A DNA stretch of 64,000 nucleotides from Gari tellinella (Eukaryota; Mollusca; Bivalvia; Cardiida; Psammobiidae), in NCBI GenBank assembly GCA_922989275.2, contig OV277858.1, forward strand, positions 13,776,227 through 13,840,226, in the 5' to 3' direction. The notes under the pieces are model-generated. The model saw only the letters and a list, made by a program, of their open reading frames with translations. It had not been told where the DNA came from and did not search any database. The stretch's first letter is position 1. Each line of letters begins with the position of its first letter. The position numbers and the translations under genes are program-made. Shown here one piece after another: positions 11,741-22,866 of the stretch.

Positions 11741-12352
11741 AAACAAAATGCTGTACACATTTTCGCGTTAACGTCGAAACGTCAAAGACAGTCAAACCTC
11801 TCTGTTACCACTACCATAAATACATAAAATATTATGTTAAAAGCAGGTCACTGTTTAAAGCAAGGTGAAAGTAAATCAGAAAGCTCCTTTTCCCTCCATC
11901 CCTCTTCAAGCAGCCACATACCCCATATACCAAATAATCAACACACTTATGTGACTGTTATAGAGGATTAACTGTACATACATAGTAACGGAAAAAAGTG
12001 TTAATATCATAAAGTTAAAATATGCAACTAATAAACAATCCTAACACCAAAGTATCACTTATATACAGTAAAAACTATCCATTACCACCACCCAAACGAA
12101 ATCTGATTCATAACAGGAAAGACAGGCGACAGCCGAAAGCAAGGGAGTTTTCTGTTTTACTTTCATTCTACCCAAAACAGCCACATGCCAAAACACTAAA
12201 TAAATAACGTAATATAGTGGTAGTATTAGAGAGTTAATACTGTAAATAAAAATACTCAAGTTGATAATAAAGAAACTACTAGATCAATACAGATACAATT
12301 TATTCCTATAAGTTATATATAAAAATAAGAAATAGGAACCAACAGTAGTAAC
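11741..12352. other. No gene seen
   Basis: AT-rich spacer. TTACCACTACCATAAA and CCATTACCACCACCC occur about 280 bp apart in weakly similar contexts, suggesting an old internal duplication. No coding frame of note. Confidence 0.45.
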
Positions 12353-12735
12353 CTACTTAATATCGTATTGGAAATTCGCATTCATTCCATTAGGATAGAG
12401 TGGGTTGAGTTTGTGAAACCAGTAAGTTTCCTTACATAGGCGGTTAATCTCATTATTTACAACTTCAAAAGGAAGAAAGCCGAAATCATTTAAAAAAAAT
12501 GTGAAGCTAAATTAAAATGCGAAGCCACATGTGTTCCATATCCACGATCTTCATAATTATTGATATCAAATACATTTTCATATGTTTAGAAATTAGTTTG
12601 TTTGACCGATGTATTGCATGTTACAGTGTTTATAAACATTCAATACTATAATTTCATATAACGTTCTTAGATTTTCAACATAGGGAATATTGAAGTATGA
12701 AACACTCCCTGTACGACTCCTTGTCAAAACGTCGG
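12353..12735 (-). pseudogene. Penelope-like element GIY-YIG endonuclease, decayed copy (minus strand)
   Basis: Reading the minus strand from about 12735: LRTLYEIIVLNVYKHC, then NMQYIGQTN, the tail of the GIY-YIG core (VYxxxC..QYIGQT). A frameshift follows, then YEDRGYGTHVASHF (the H-rich part), another stop, then NDFGFLPFEVV, EINRLCKETYWFHKL and NPLYPNGMNAN, ending at a stop at 12353-12355. The end block fits the family pattern E..WI..L.T..P.GLN. In Penelope-like elements this nuclease sits C-terminal to the reverse transcriptase and nicks target DNA; no RT is seen upstream here. At least one frameshift and two stops make it inactive. The minus reading ends into repeat C at 12745. Confidence 0.8.
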
Positions 12736-12744
12736 TTTCTTTGA

Positions 12745-13440
12745 TTGTGCGACGACAGACAGGGCTTAGCACTACATGATAATGTATCTCTAAAGCCGTC
12801 CTTAACCGGGAGAGTTATGTCGGATTTTCGTGCTTTTTTTCTCTCCCTCTCTGTCGTACCCTGAGCCCATCCATGTCTTACAGTTACTCGTGACTGCAGA
12901 CTCGTCGCTTGAGTACAATTTGACCGTTGCCATAGTGGGTTATTTTTAGCACGGGCTTGAATGTTTAATTATTTTCCGTGTTACTAATAATCTGGTCATA
13001 TAATTTTTGTTAGATATTTTACATGTATTTACTTTTTAATTGTAAGGTTGTGGAACAGGGTTTATATTTTATGTACACTGTTCGTCTTTATAAGTGAATA
13101 TAGGAGATAAGAGTGAGGTTGGGCGCCCCTAAATCCAGGTTTAACCCCCAGTGGCTGTTAGTGATTAATTTATAATTAATTATTTATTGCTGCTGACCGT
13201 ACCAAGGCGGACTCCTATGTTCACTTTGCTATATGTTTGTCTTGCGTGTGTTTTCTATTTGGTGTGTTGATGAAGAAATGGTATTGCGTGCGTGTGTGTG
13301 TGTGTGATGTTAGTGTGTGGATTGAAGAAATTGTGTGTGTGTGTGTGTTATGGTATGACTGTGTGTATGTGTGTGTTCTGCTTGAGAGGTGGGTGTATTG
13401 TTCGTGTTACGCTTCCTGCTTGAGTCTTGTTCGTATTTAT
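12745..13440 (+). mobile_element. Dispersed repeat C, near full length
   Basis: Begins TTGTGCGACGACAGACAGGG and ends CTTCCTGCTTGAGTCTTGTTCGTATTTAT. Internal landmarks are GGTTGGGCGCCCCTAAA, GACCGTACCAAGGCGG and a TG-rich microsatellite. Related copies are 25555-26234, 41419-42100, 20392-20680 (short) and 57452-58362 (inverted, duplicated). The 3' end is constant and the 5' end varies between copies, as expected for a 5'-truncating retroelement. No ORF is conserved. Confidence 0.8.
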
Positions 13441-13742
13441 TTAATTATATGTTTACAATGGAAACACCTTCGTCTGTCACAATATTGAGATAGAGGGTGA
13501 GTATTATGTACTATCAATATAAGATTAACGAACGAAATAAATAGATAATTACGTATACTTTTAGGCCGGCTTAAAGCCAAAAAAGGCTTACAACCATGAA
13601 CAGAGTGAACGTTGTCCTTTTTTACAATACTTTTTATTACATTTAAACCATAGTTAGACATCTCGAAAAAAATCCATCCGGATAGTAAAATGCTCAGTTT
13701 ACGAAGTTCTTGTTACGTATCCAATTTTTGTTTACCTTTATG

Positions 13743-14172
13743 ACCAAGTCAGAAGATGTGTGTGGTTGTGTATACCGCATCCCCTGTTAGAACTGTGAAG
13801 CGGTCTACATAGGGGAGACAGGCAGAAAGCTCGGTAAGAGATTAGGAGAGCATAAGAAGGACTCCAACCACACAACCACAGTCTACACACGCTTAGAAAG
13901 AAAATGTCGCTATCTAAAAAACATCCTAGCGCAGTGACTAACCATATATTGCGTCAAAATCATGTGATAGACTGGGAGAGGGTCAACATAATGGACAGGA
14001 AAATAACTCATACCTGAGAAAGTTAAAAGAATTACTACACATAGCGGGGGAGCCACATGCGATGGACAGGGACGAACGGGGCTACAAGATCAGCCCTATT
14101 TACAGGCATTTTTTACTACTGGGAACCAGTCCAGTTGTAAACCCACCCTGTGACGCCACGTTCCCGCGGATG
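13743..14172 (+). pseudogene. Penelope-like element GIY-YIG endonuclease, decayed copy (plus strand)
   Basis: From 13743 the frame reads TKSEDVCGCVYRIPC, stop, NCEAVYIGETGRKLGKRLGEH. This contains both halves of the GIY-YIG core (GxVYxIPC..C and VYIGETGR) and the following Arg and His. After stops and frame changes it reads AVTNHILRQNHVIDWERV (about 13935-13990), then NNSYLRKLKELLHIAGE and MDRDERGYKISPIYRHFL (about 14005-14115). The order core, H..IDW, ..R..KE.LHI, MNRDEG is that of the Penelope-like nuclease. It is a different subfamily from the minus-strand copy at 12353-12735 and lies 300 bp beyond repeat C. No RT domain is present upstream. Inactive. Confidence 0.85.
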
Positions 14173-15268
14173 TCACAGTCTGATGAATGTGCTCCAATGC
14201 AGACCAAAACTGTCAAAAAGTAAAAAGACTTTTGGATAAGTCACAAGAACTTCATAAAGTGAGCATAGTTGGACATATTTGTTGAAAGGTTAAACAATCA
14301 GTGGTAGAAAGCACCTGTTTGAGCTCTCTACTCTATCCAGTCACGCAGTATACTGCAATATACCATAAAACCTCTGCCACCACGACCCCATAAAAGAAAC
14401 ATTGCTTGCATCTATGCAACAATACAACCTTCTAATTCACTGTCACATTGCTCGTAATGTAAATATATAACTGTATGTCAAATCACTGCAAAACATATAT
14501 TCCGCTGTAATGATGTATATGAAGAACAACCTAAATGTCTACGAACAATAAAACGGACTACGATACATAACACCCACAAGTGATTCGTTATATTTGTTCA
14601 GCGTAACGGACCAACGTTTGCACGCCTTCCCTTATCACACTTGTATAGAACTATTTGAGGTTTCCTGCGATCATCATCTATTAAATTAAGTTTTATTCAT
14701 GATCGAAATAACAAGGAATTGTAGGTTAATCCACTGCTGAACAAGCGTTTGCCAAACATCCAAATGGGAGCATGTGTGTCTGTTGTATGTCTCTTTCTTC
14801 CCCTGTAGCTATATAGTTGAATCTGATAGATTGTAAAATGGCAATAAAGCAATGAAATAGACGCCTTAAATACCGACCAACCAGACCTCGTTGGCCAACT
14901 TACAATAGGGTCAAGGTCAAAGGTCAAGGTCAACACTATTGGCCCATGACAGCTATTGAAACTTCCAGAAAGGACCAGAACCAAACATGATACAGTACAC
15001 TTATTTGAATCTTGAAATCATTTGCATAATTTTAGGTCAGATAGAATTGTATTCGTTCCATACAGTGTGAATCCCTTGGACTCGCGGTTGGCGTCCGGGG
15101 TTATAATATCCAAGGGAAATAACTCAATCACAAGATCGTGAAAGACATATTTATATGTGCAATTGAGGCACAGTAGTATCGGGGTTATCTAGTATTCAAT
15201 AAATGTCATTATTAGAGTTGTAAACAACAAGAAACGGTTTTAAAATGGCCTGAAACACATTTTACTAA
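14173..15268. other. No gene seen; tail of Penelope-like remnant and spacer
   Basis: The first 50-100 bp may be 3' sequence of the Penelope-like element: CTGTGAC (14148-14154) pairs with GTCACAG (14172-14178), followed by CTGATGA. The remainder is AT-rich with no recognisable gene. A cluster of AGGTCA half-sites is listed separately. Confidence 0.5.
14908..14932 (+). promoter_or_regulatory. Cluster of four nuclear-receptor-type half-sites
   Basis: GGGTCA, AGGTCA, one base, AGGTCA, AGGTCA follow one another at 14908-14932. The middle pair is a perfect DR1 (AGGTCA-A-AGGTCA). DR1 elements are bound by RXR and HNF4-type receptors in animals. There is no adjacent gene, so any function is speculative; it may be a short repeat. 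Confidence 0.35.
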
Positions 15269-15483
15269 CCTTTAGAATTATGGGGTCCGGTTTGACCCCA
15301 ACCTTGTTTTGAAAAAAAAAATCAATGCGAATTGACCTATTTAGTACGTATTTCACTAAAAGTGTCAAAAACAGTCGTAGGAACAATGTCTAAAAACGTC
15401 ATAAGCGTCATTAGGCTGAATACTTTTTTCAAGCAAAAATAAAGCCGCTGGGGTCCAATGGACCCCAAAGGTCCGGATGAGGG
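15269..15483. mobile_element. piggyBac-like MITE flanked by TTAA
   Basis: The right end GGTCCGGATGAGGG abuts TTAA (15484-15487), as piggyBac-type elements do (ends in CCC/GGG at TTAA). The complement of the right subterminal region (TTTGGGGTCCATTGGACCCC) resembles the left one (TATGGGGTCCGGTTTGACCCC), and the left flank is CTAA, a likely decayed TTAA. It is 215 bp long with no coding capacity. Block beta copy 1 starts exactly at its right-hand TTAA. Confidence 0.6.
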
Positions 15484-16939
15484 TTAAACGTACATGCGAT
15501 TTAAAAATAATTGAAAGGTTACTTATTGCTATGTTATCAAAATACATTTGAAAATATGCCATTGCTGTAAGAAACTTTTATAAATATTAACAACAATAAC
15601 AACAACAACAATGCCTCAAAAGTGTAATCCCACTCATCAGAATGAATACTATTAAAATAAATCCTATTCTCAATCGATTAAGTAAAACTGCAATTGCTAA
15701 AATGCAGCGTAAAGGCATTAAAATATTATTCAATAGCACTTTTCTATAGTTTGTAAGTAATCTAGGAACTGACAGTTATGAAACTTCATGACAACAATAA
15801 TGTGTGCTTTGATGCAGTTTAAGTGTTCTTAGAAACTTCACGTGAAACATTTCAATACTAACTTATGGCTGATTTTCGTATGGTTGCTTAGGCGTCAGTC
15901 TGTTTTGCTGCTCTTCTTGTTTGTATTGTGTTTGAGTTTTAAAAGATGGTTTAAGTGTTGTTTTTAACACGCTCCGTATTTTACTGTTGTTATTCAGTCA
16001 TGTCCTCTTTACGTTCTTAACTGTGTCGAGGATGTTTAACTGCTGTGACAATTACCACAAATCAATGTCCACAATATGTCACAGTAACTTCCTCAAAAAC
16101 ATCATTCATAACCGAAGTCGCGATAACCAATATCGTTTTTAAAAGGCGGTATTTTACCATCGTGTTTGCTGCACCTCCCACATCTCCAGTCTGTGAGCCT
16201 ACCTTATCAAGCGATACTAATGTTGTCCTCTATCAGTTTTCGCTCATATGTGTGGTCCTTCTGGTTGGAATATTTGTATAGTTGTTATCGGTTGCTCTAT
16301 TACATTATATGCATCCTCAAATGTATCATATAATTTAGCCTTGTCTTAGTTTATCAACTATTTCAATGATACTTAGAGTGTTTAGTTTGCTCATGCTACT
16401 TTCCTTTATAATACTAAACTTATAGTCCAGTGTACTTTGTTCAATCAGGCATTTTTCTTTACATCCACGGCCCAACATATCTAACAGTTAAGAATGTCCT
16501 TAGTTGCTTTCTTTTTCTGAGGGTACAATCATCAAATATTTAGAGGAAATTGACGAAAACTAAGCGATTTTGATTAAATTAGAGAAAATAATATCTTAGA
16601 ATGCTTCAAAGTACGGACCCGTGATCTAGATAGATTATAAGCGTCATAACACGTTTTAATATATGTATTTTGTCCAGTATTGAAATCCTTGTCCAGCTTT
16701 AAATGACTATATTATCACTATATATTCAATATTGGTCTATATTTGCTAAATATATTTGACAAATATATTTATTTTTGTTGACACAGGACATAATACCGGT
16801 ATACAATTACAAATGTTGATTAAAAAAATAGGTGTAGAACTACTCAGGTTAAACAACATTCCTCACCGAACGCTTTACTTATAAATGTCAAGCTTATTAT
16901 TGTTGTAACCAACTGAACATTTCCTTTTGACACCTCCTT

Positions 16940-17900
16940 TCGGATTAGACAACAAGGATTTTCAGCAGTTTACACTTTTTAATTCAACGTTTGTGTAAAT
17001 GCTTATCAAAACTAATGCAGACGAATAGTGTGCATCATGCTAAACGTCAATGCCAAAGGCAAACTGGATACAACGAAATAGAAAAAAAACTTGTTAAAGG
17101 TTGTTTGTATAACTATATCATTATCTGTGTTTGATGTGCTTAACGAAACAATCTATTTTTACATACTAATTCAAAGTCATGCGGGTGTATATGCGAACAT
17201 GTTAAATTTAATTAATGTTTAGTTAAGCTTAAAACACAATATATTAGAATAGAATGTAACACGTAAATGCAACTATTTTCCTGTTTTTATGTGCCGCAAA
17301 AAGATTTATCTCTAAGGACAATACTATCATACCTCTGATTTATCATAGCATGATAATGGCGTGTGAGCTTGTTGCCGAAGTGGAATAGATATATTATTGT
17401 CCCCATAGAATAGAGTCATTCTACACCGGATACTAGCTCAATATTAGCTATTTACGAACAAAAGCAACGTTATCTATACAGAGTTATTAGTATATGCTAT
17501 AACACTTTTAACTTATTGTATTTGCTTGTTTTAATTCTAAGCTGTGATTTGCTTATTTTTAACTATAACATCAATTGTGAAATAGTTAACTGTATACTTG
17601 CCATAGTAAATTGATTCGATGTCCCTCGGGGCAAAGTTTCAAGTACAAGATTGGAAGTCGTCGTCCATTTCAATGGTCATTAAAATATATTGCTCTACAT
17701 TCCCGTCTCCAGATAGACATCGGCTTTTAATTTGATGTCAAAGGGGGAACACATCGGGTTGGGTCCCAACAGGATCCGTGTTTACATTGTGTTCCATTTA
17801 AAACGCATCAATGATGAACATACTTTAAAGGACCTTTACATTTAAAGAGCTGTACCAAGTGATGTTTACTACCATACTGAGTATTGTAGTTTAGTTATAC
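16940..17900 (+). repeat. Dispersed repeat A, copy 2 (within beta 1)
   Basis: Carries GGATTAGACAACAAGGATTT, GACGAATAGTGTGCATCATGC and CCCTCGGGGCAAAGTTTC in the same order as 4495-5440. In this copy it runs on into repeat B, so A and B may be parts of one longer element. Confidence 0.75.
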
Positions 17901-18120
17901 ATTAAGGATGTAAACCACGTCTGTGCGGTACTATTTATTACTCATATTTCATAATGACATAAGTAATCGAACTTCGTAGAACAGAGAGATATATCGACTG
18001 TGCTTTAAACATTTGTAAAAAGGGAGGTAACTCATATTGTATTGCTGCAAAACAGTTGAAAATGTAGAATTCAGGTGAACATGTATACTAGTATGCAAAC
18101 AAACACCAGAGTTAAAAGTG

Positions 18121-18890
18121 TTTAACTGTACTTGCCGTTAGGTTTATCGGAGAAATAAACTATTTTCGCCGCTTAGTTGCGAGTAGCATGTAACGGTACG
18201 TGACTAGTTTGAAAGGGGTTTCTCAAACCAGTCGGGCCTCATTCTGTTTCAGTTGTATATATCGTCTATTTTCTTTTCGTCGGCTTATTGTCTAATAACA
18301 GCTGGAATTATGTTCTTCAAAGCAGGAATACATTAAATTCGTAAAATACCCGAGTTTATATGTGACGATGGGTTAACCTACTGCCTGTTGCGGGTGTATT
18401 TGTTATAACTGTTGCAAACAGTTTGGATCCAGACGAAACCCCACATGACGCTGCGGCTCATTTGTGCCAAACTGTTTGGCATTCTGCTGATATTGTCTTT
18501 ACAAAAATGCAGAAAATTGAGAATTGTTACAACAAAGTTTTGCAGACGACAAGTGCATAACAAGCAGAAGGTAAACCGAACTTTAAAAGGCATGTCAATT
18601 ATCACATGCTCACGAATTTTGGTGAAAGTGTACCCATGCAGGTCAGGTTCCAAGATATACGGGTTACTTAATCGGTAACTAAGACGATTAATGAGTTAAA
18701 CTACCAAAGATAAGGAGTATGGTAATAATTTAATCTAGTATATTTCAGCTTGCAGATCTATAAGACCGACATATAGGGGCACAGTTCGTTCTAAAATGCA
18801 TGTATGTAGTTCACTGCTTTGTAAGACTCGAGATTGGCAATGAGATGTTCGACAGTCACTCGATATGATTTAAAAAAAGCCTTTTATACT
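18121..18890 (+). repeat. Dispersed repeat B (within beta 1)
   Basis: Landmarks are GGTTTATCGGAGAAATAAAC, CAGTTTGGATCCAGACGAAAC, TTTTGCAGACGACAA and CCATGCAGGTCAGGTTCCAA. The same series appears inverted at 30762-31440 and 46870-47790 and direct at 60960-61640. Short ORFs on both strands at 18378-18678 recur in other copies but with frame changes, so no protein is called. Confidence 0.75.
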
Positions 18891-19256
18891 TTCTGCACAG
18901 TTGTAATATCTCTCTTTTGCAAAAATCCGAACTGATTCTGATGTTACGAACAGCCCAATAGTGAAACTCTACCCACTTGAAATTATAGGATAGAAACGAA
19001 TAGCTAGAAACATTTGTAATTAAAATTCAGTGGCAGAAAAGTTTAATTTTCTTCCAAAACTTTATTACTTCATTTCAAAAGTCTGTGATAGATGAGATTT
19101 AGCGAAAGGATGAATATTGTGATAAAATTGAGTGATAGGTTGGAAAGTAAGAATTGGATTAAACGAAGGACTTGCACATTTTCTAATTCCTTTATGCAGT
19201 AAATGTTGCAAACATTTAGAGGCCCAGAGTATGTCGGGAACGCGTAACACCGACCG

Positions 19257-19306
19257 ACGTCGTGGCGCAGCTGCATATACGTCGCACGTACTTACGTCAT
19301 ATACGT
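19257..19306. promoter_or_regulatory. ACGT-core cluster, kept in two beta copies
   Basis: Five ACGT cores lie at 19257, 19279, 19286, 19294 and 19303 inside an unusually GC-rich patch. Four of the five are kept in the beta 3 counterpart at 62000-62027. ACGT is the core of many bZIP and bHLH sites. Role unproven. Confidence 0.3.
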
Positions 19307-20391
19307 GAGGTTTCATAGAATAAACAAGTTTGAGGGTTTGAGAACAAGATGAAGTAAAGGAAGTAATCGGTAAATAAAGAAGTATTGAATTGGAGATGTT
19401 TATCAGTTATTACTCATCCGACAGTTTTTATCTATCTGTTCAAGTCTTGCATATACCTCTTCCACTACAAGTTCTGTAAGTTGTACATCAGATACAGATT
19501 CCATAACAATTTTCTATCCTGCACATCATCCTATTTTTTTCAATTACTCCAGCCGACATTATATATTGTTCTGCACTTTTGATGCAGATAAAAAGCTTTT
19601 AGATTTTTAATATCCTATATGTGTTTAAATCTAAGTTTAGTTTTAACCATTTTATTTTTACAGAAACAATTTATTTTTTATATATAAAACTATCTTAGAT
19701 TCAAACGATAGAAACCTAGAGACAGAAGCTTTAAACAAGCTTTGAGTTAAATGATTTGCTTCTAGCATTGTTAAATATATAATCATTGTGAATTGCAATG
19801 TAATCATAATAGATTACAATGTAACCAGGGTGGATTACAATGTAAAAACAATGGGAAAAATGTATCAAAACAAAATCAATATAAAATACTTGTGTCGTGT
19901 ATTATAAGCAATACCGCAGTATTGCTACAAAAATGGTTAAGCAATGGTTAAGCAAGATGAAAAAATATCAGCATGCTACAGCAATCTGATCTTATGTTGT
20001 TATTACATTTTAATGCATATTAGATATACAATACAACTTGTAGTTGAAGATGTCTATGAGTGACTTGAACATATATAAACAACAAAGATCAGACAAACAT
20101 AGTTGTTAAAAAATGGACTATTTGAATGCTGCGCAGACATAGAGTCAGATACACAATCCATTTGAGGAGAAAAAAATAAAGAATCGCACTGTTTACAAGA
20201 TAAAAACGGGTACGCAAAAATCACAGATTTCACAAAAACACACTTGTATAATGTGGTATTACTGGGTTTGCCGTCTGACAGTTGCTTTGTGAAACATGGA
20301 AACACTTAGACAGCAATGCAGAGACAAATCATGTGAATAATTAACTACCACCACAATGTCCACCTGAGAAAGAATTAGATCCATTCCAAAC

Positions 20392-20680
20392 TATTAATTT
20401 ATAATTAATTATTGATTGCTACTGACCGTACCAAGGCGGGCTCCTATGTTCACTTTGCTTTATGTTTGTCTGGCGTGTTTTCTATTTAGTGTGTGGATGA
20501 AGAAATGATATTGCGTGCGTGTGTGTGTGTGTGTGTTATGGTATGACTGTGTGAGTGTGTGTTCTGCTTGAGAGGTGGGTGTAATGGTATGACTGTGTGT
20601 GTGTGTGTGTGTGTGTTCTGCTTGAGAGGTGGGTGTATGGTTCGTGTTACGTTTCCTGCTTGAGTCTTTTTCGTATTTAT
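20392..20680 (+). mobile_element. Short, 5'-truncated copy of repeat C, private to beta 1
   Basis: Begins TATTAATTTATAATTAATTA and ends TTTCCTGCTTGAGTCTTTTTCGTATTTAT. The corresponding site in beta 3 (about 63118-63125) reads CAAAACTTAAGGGAG with no insertion. It has an internal duplication of the GTTCTGCTTGAGAGGTGGGTG segment, also present in the C copy inside the CR1-like LINE. Confidence 0.8.
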
Positions 20681-21458
20681 TAAGGGAGTAGTATTACATG
20701 TTTAAACGCAGATACATCAGTGGTAGATGACATTTATTTGCCTTCATGTGCAAAACTAGTATATAGTCAGTATACTTGCATGTTTTTAGGTACATCTAGG
20801 AAAAGGTTGATGCTATTATTTGTGGGCATGCGTAAAACTAATACATTGTGTGTATTCCTGCATGGTTTGGGGGTAAATAAGTACAGATAAAAAATATACC
20901 GTTAATATTACAGGATGGTACAACATATAGGCATTATTATTATAGTGGATTATACATATGACAGATGGGGCTGATAGTAAGTTAAACAGTTTTGTGGGAT
21001 TTGATTTCAAGGGTCATGCAGAGAGATATAATAGTCTTAAAGGTAAGGTACGCGCAAATCAATAAGAAGTGAGTGAAGCAGAAACAACGACTTTAATAGA
21101 AGAAAGAAAAGCACAGGTACTAAGTGCATATCAAAAACAAGATTAAAAAACACATACATTTGTTTAATCAGTTTGTGTTTGTAACCGATCAACCACTTAC
21201 GTGTGATATTGCTAGTTAACATATTTCAATATCCTGCTAACATTCCTTACATTCCTGAGTAAAATAAGATTTACTAAGGATTTGTTTTTTTCTACATTTT
21301 TAGACTGGGAAGACAACTCATGCTACACAGTTTTAGCAAAAGATACATACGTTATTTCCTAGAGTACATTAATTAATTTGATAAGTGTGTATTACAAGCA
21401 GGTAGATCAAATATCCCCCATATTGCAAAAGTACATTAAGATTAGTTGCTAATCAGCT

Positions 21459-21630
21459 TTTATCTAAACTTCTTTCTTCTTCTTTTTATTACTATAATGG
21501 CCGCAATCAATTATGATCATTATCGCCATGCGCTAGAGTAAAAAGCACTAAAATGTAAAAATGCTTACGGGATCAAGCTACCCTATCGATCCTAAACACC
21601 ACGTACTTACCAAACGTCTTCACTTAAAAA
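21459..21630. other. Spacer after beta 1
   Basis: Homology with beta 3 stops at about 21458 (CAGCTTTTA shared, then divergent). The stretch is AT-rich and precedes the ORF remnant at 21631. Confidence 0.5.
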
Positions 21631-22040
21631 ATGTCTGGTTATCCAAACAATGCTCTTTCATGGGCAAAGCAGCAAATACCAAAGGAAGATCGAGAAAAAA
21701 TGGAGAAAACGCTTGGTGTGCTAGGACAGATTTTAGGTGATAACCAGAAAAGTCAAGTGAAACACCTAGAAAATATAAGTGAAACACATAGAAAGGTCAC
21801 TGTCTGCATAAGAACTTTATTAAAAAAAACATTATACCAATAATTAAAGACTGTATTAGAAATTTGGAGATGTTGGATGAGAAATTCAAATATCATGAAC
21901 ATTGATTAAATAATGACGGATCTTCAAGCAATGTCATTGGATGACTTCACTGAAACTTATAAATGAATTGCATTAATTGAGAGAAATGTACAGGCAGTAG
22001 ACGATTGTTTGAAGTATCATATTGTACACGAAATCTGTCG
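21631..22040 (+). pseudogene. Unrecognised coiled-coil-like ORF remnant
   Basis: The ATG at 21631 opens 70 codons beginning MSGYPNNALSWAKQQIPKED, charged and helix-prone (EKMEKTLGVLGQILGDNQ, VKHLENISETHRK). Past a frameshift in the A-rich run near 21825, other frames continue the same style: IIPIIKDCIRNLEMLDEKF, then MTDLQAMSLDDFTETYK and IERNVQAVDDCLKYHI to about 22020. Restored composition and length suggest a once-coding segment of 130 or more residues, now with at least two lesions. I do not recognise the family. It runs directly into a LINE fragment at about 22055, so it could be a host exon or part of a composite element. Confidence 0.45.
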
Positions 22041-22054
22041 GCTAAATTTAAACT

Positions 22055-22850
22055 CATGATCTGGATCATCATTTCTATGCAGATGATTCAAAGTGATACT
22101 TGCCATTCAAGCCTAAAGACACATATTGCCACAAGTAGCCGTCTCAACAATCGAAGGATGTCTCAAAAGACAAAGTCTCATGGATGCACCATATTATGAT
22201 GAAGCTGACCACTTACAAAACGGAGACCATACTGTTTCACATAAAAAAGGTTAACATACCTGAAGACTTTTACGTTCAATTGGGAAACTTTAAAAACAAA
22301 CCTACAATGTGTGTGAATACTATTGGTGCTATATTTTATTCCAAATGGATATGTCACAGTACAGTCACGCTGTGTGCAGGTCTAATTACGCACAGTTGCG
22401 AGTCAAATAGGTCATACTAGTAGTTATTTAGTCACATCGAAAATTGACTTCTGCCACAGACTGCAATATTACAAGGACTCCTCGGTACAATCACATCACT
22501 CCAGCCTTGAAGGAAGTTCACTTGCTTCAAGTTCAACACATAATTTAATTCAACATTCACACTCTCATATACAAAGCCATGTCAAATATGATTCATCAAG
22601 GTACATTGTCAGTATGATTGACGTTGTATAAACCTCGAAGAGAGTTGCGGTCTACGAGTAAATCAGTATCGCTAGTTGTACCGATAAGTTGTTTGGTGAA
22701 GTTTGGAGATATTAGTTTCATGCATGCAGTATAAATGTTCTGGAGCACTCTTCCACCATACATCAGAGATGCGAGTCCAGTTGCATTCTTCAAAAAAATA
22801 TCTGTCACTTCTTTAATATTTTTTTATAAGAACACGGTACCGGTAGGACA
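22055..22850 (+). pseudogene. L2/CR1-like LINE reverse transcriptase C-terminal fragment
   Basis: DLDHHFYADDSK with the catalytic YADD box is at 22076-22087. It is followed by KPKDT, VSWMHHIMMKLTTYKTETILF (about 22165-22235; template-grip region, TETILF typical), VNIPEDFYVQLGNF, VNTIGAIF (GAIFDS block), then, out of frame, LVTSKIDFCHRLQYY-like and ALKEVHLL sequence (22430-22530). The end PPYIRDASPVAFFKK is at about 22755-22797, matching the IRD.....FKK tail of the group. All RT motifs before YADD are missing. Several stops and frame shifts. Dead fragment. Confidence 0.8.
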
Positions 22851-22866
22851 TTATAAATTGACACAA

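Larger units (their letters stand above)
15484..21458 (+). repeat. Block beta, copy 1
   Basis: About 6 kb that recurs as 36382-37830 (partial), 38390-39690 (inverted part) and 51974-63893 (with insertions). It starts TTAAACGTACATGCGATTT. It lacks the foldback elements F1-F3 and the CR1-like LINE, so it supplies empty sites for them. It contains repeats A and B and a private short C copy. Small ORFs here (for example about 16045-16281) are broken in the other copies, which argues against coding. Confidence 0.85.

Noticed and set aside
14148..14215. Possible hammerhead ribozyme after the Penelope-like nuclease (CTGATGA at 14180, stem CTGTGAC/GTCACAG)
   Set aside because: The GAAA box reads CAAA and the strand after it does not supply a stem III and cleavage-site arrangement. 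At most a worn relic.
16045..16281. 78-codon plus-strand ORF in beta 1
   Set aside because: It starts at GTG, has no ATG, and the beta 2 and beta 3 counterparts are interrupted by about 90 bp of extra sequence and stops.
18378..18678. Overlapping ORFs on both strands in repeat B
   Set aside because: They recur in other B copies only because the DNA is repeated; indels break the frames in each.
20054..20305. Minus-strand ORF beginning MFPCFTKQL, also at 62843-63034
   Set aside because: The two beta copies agree only at the start and then differ by frame shifts, so there is no sign of protein-level conservation.
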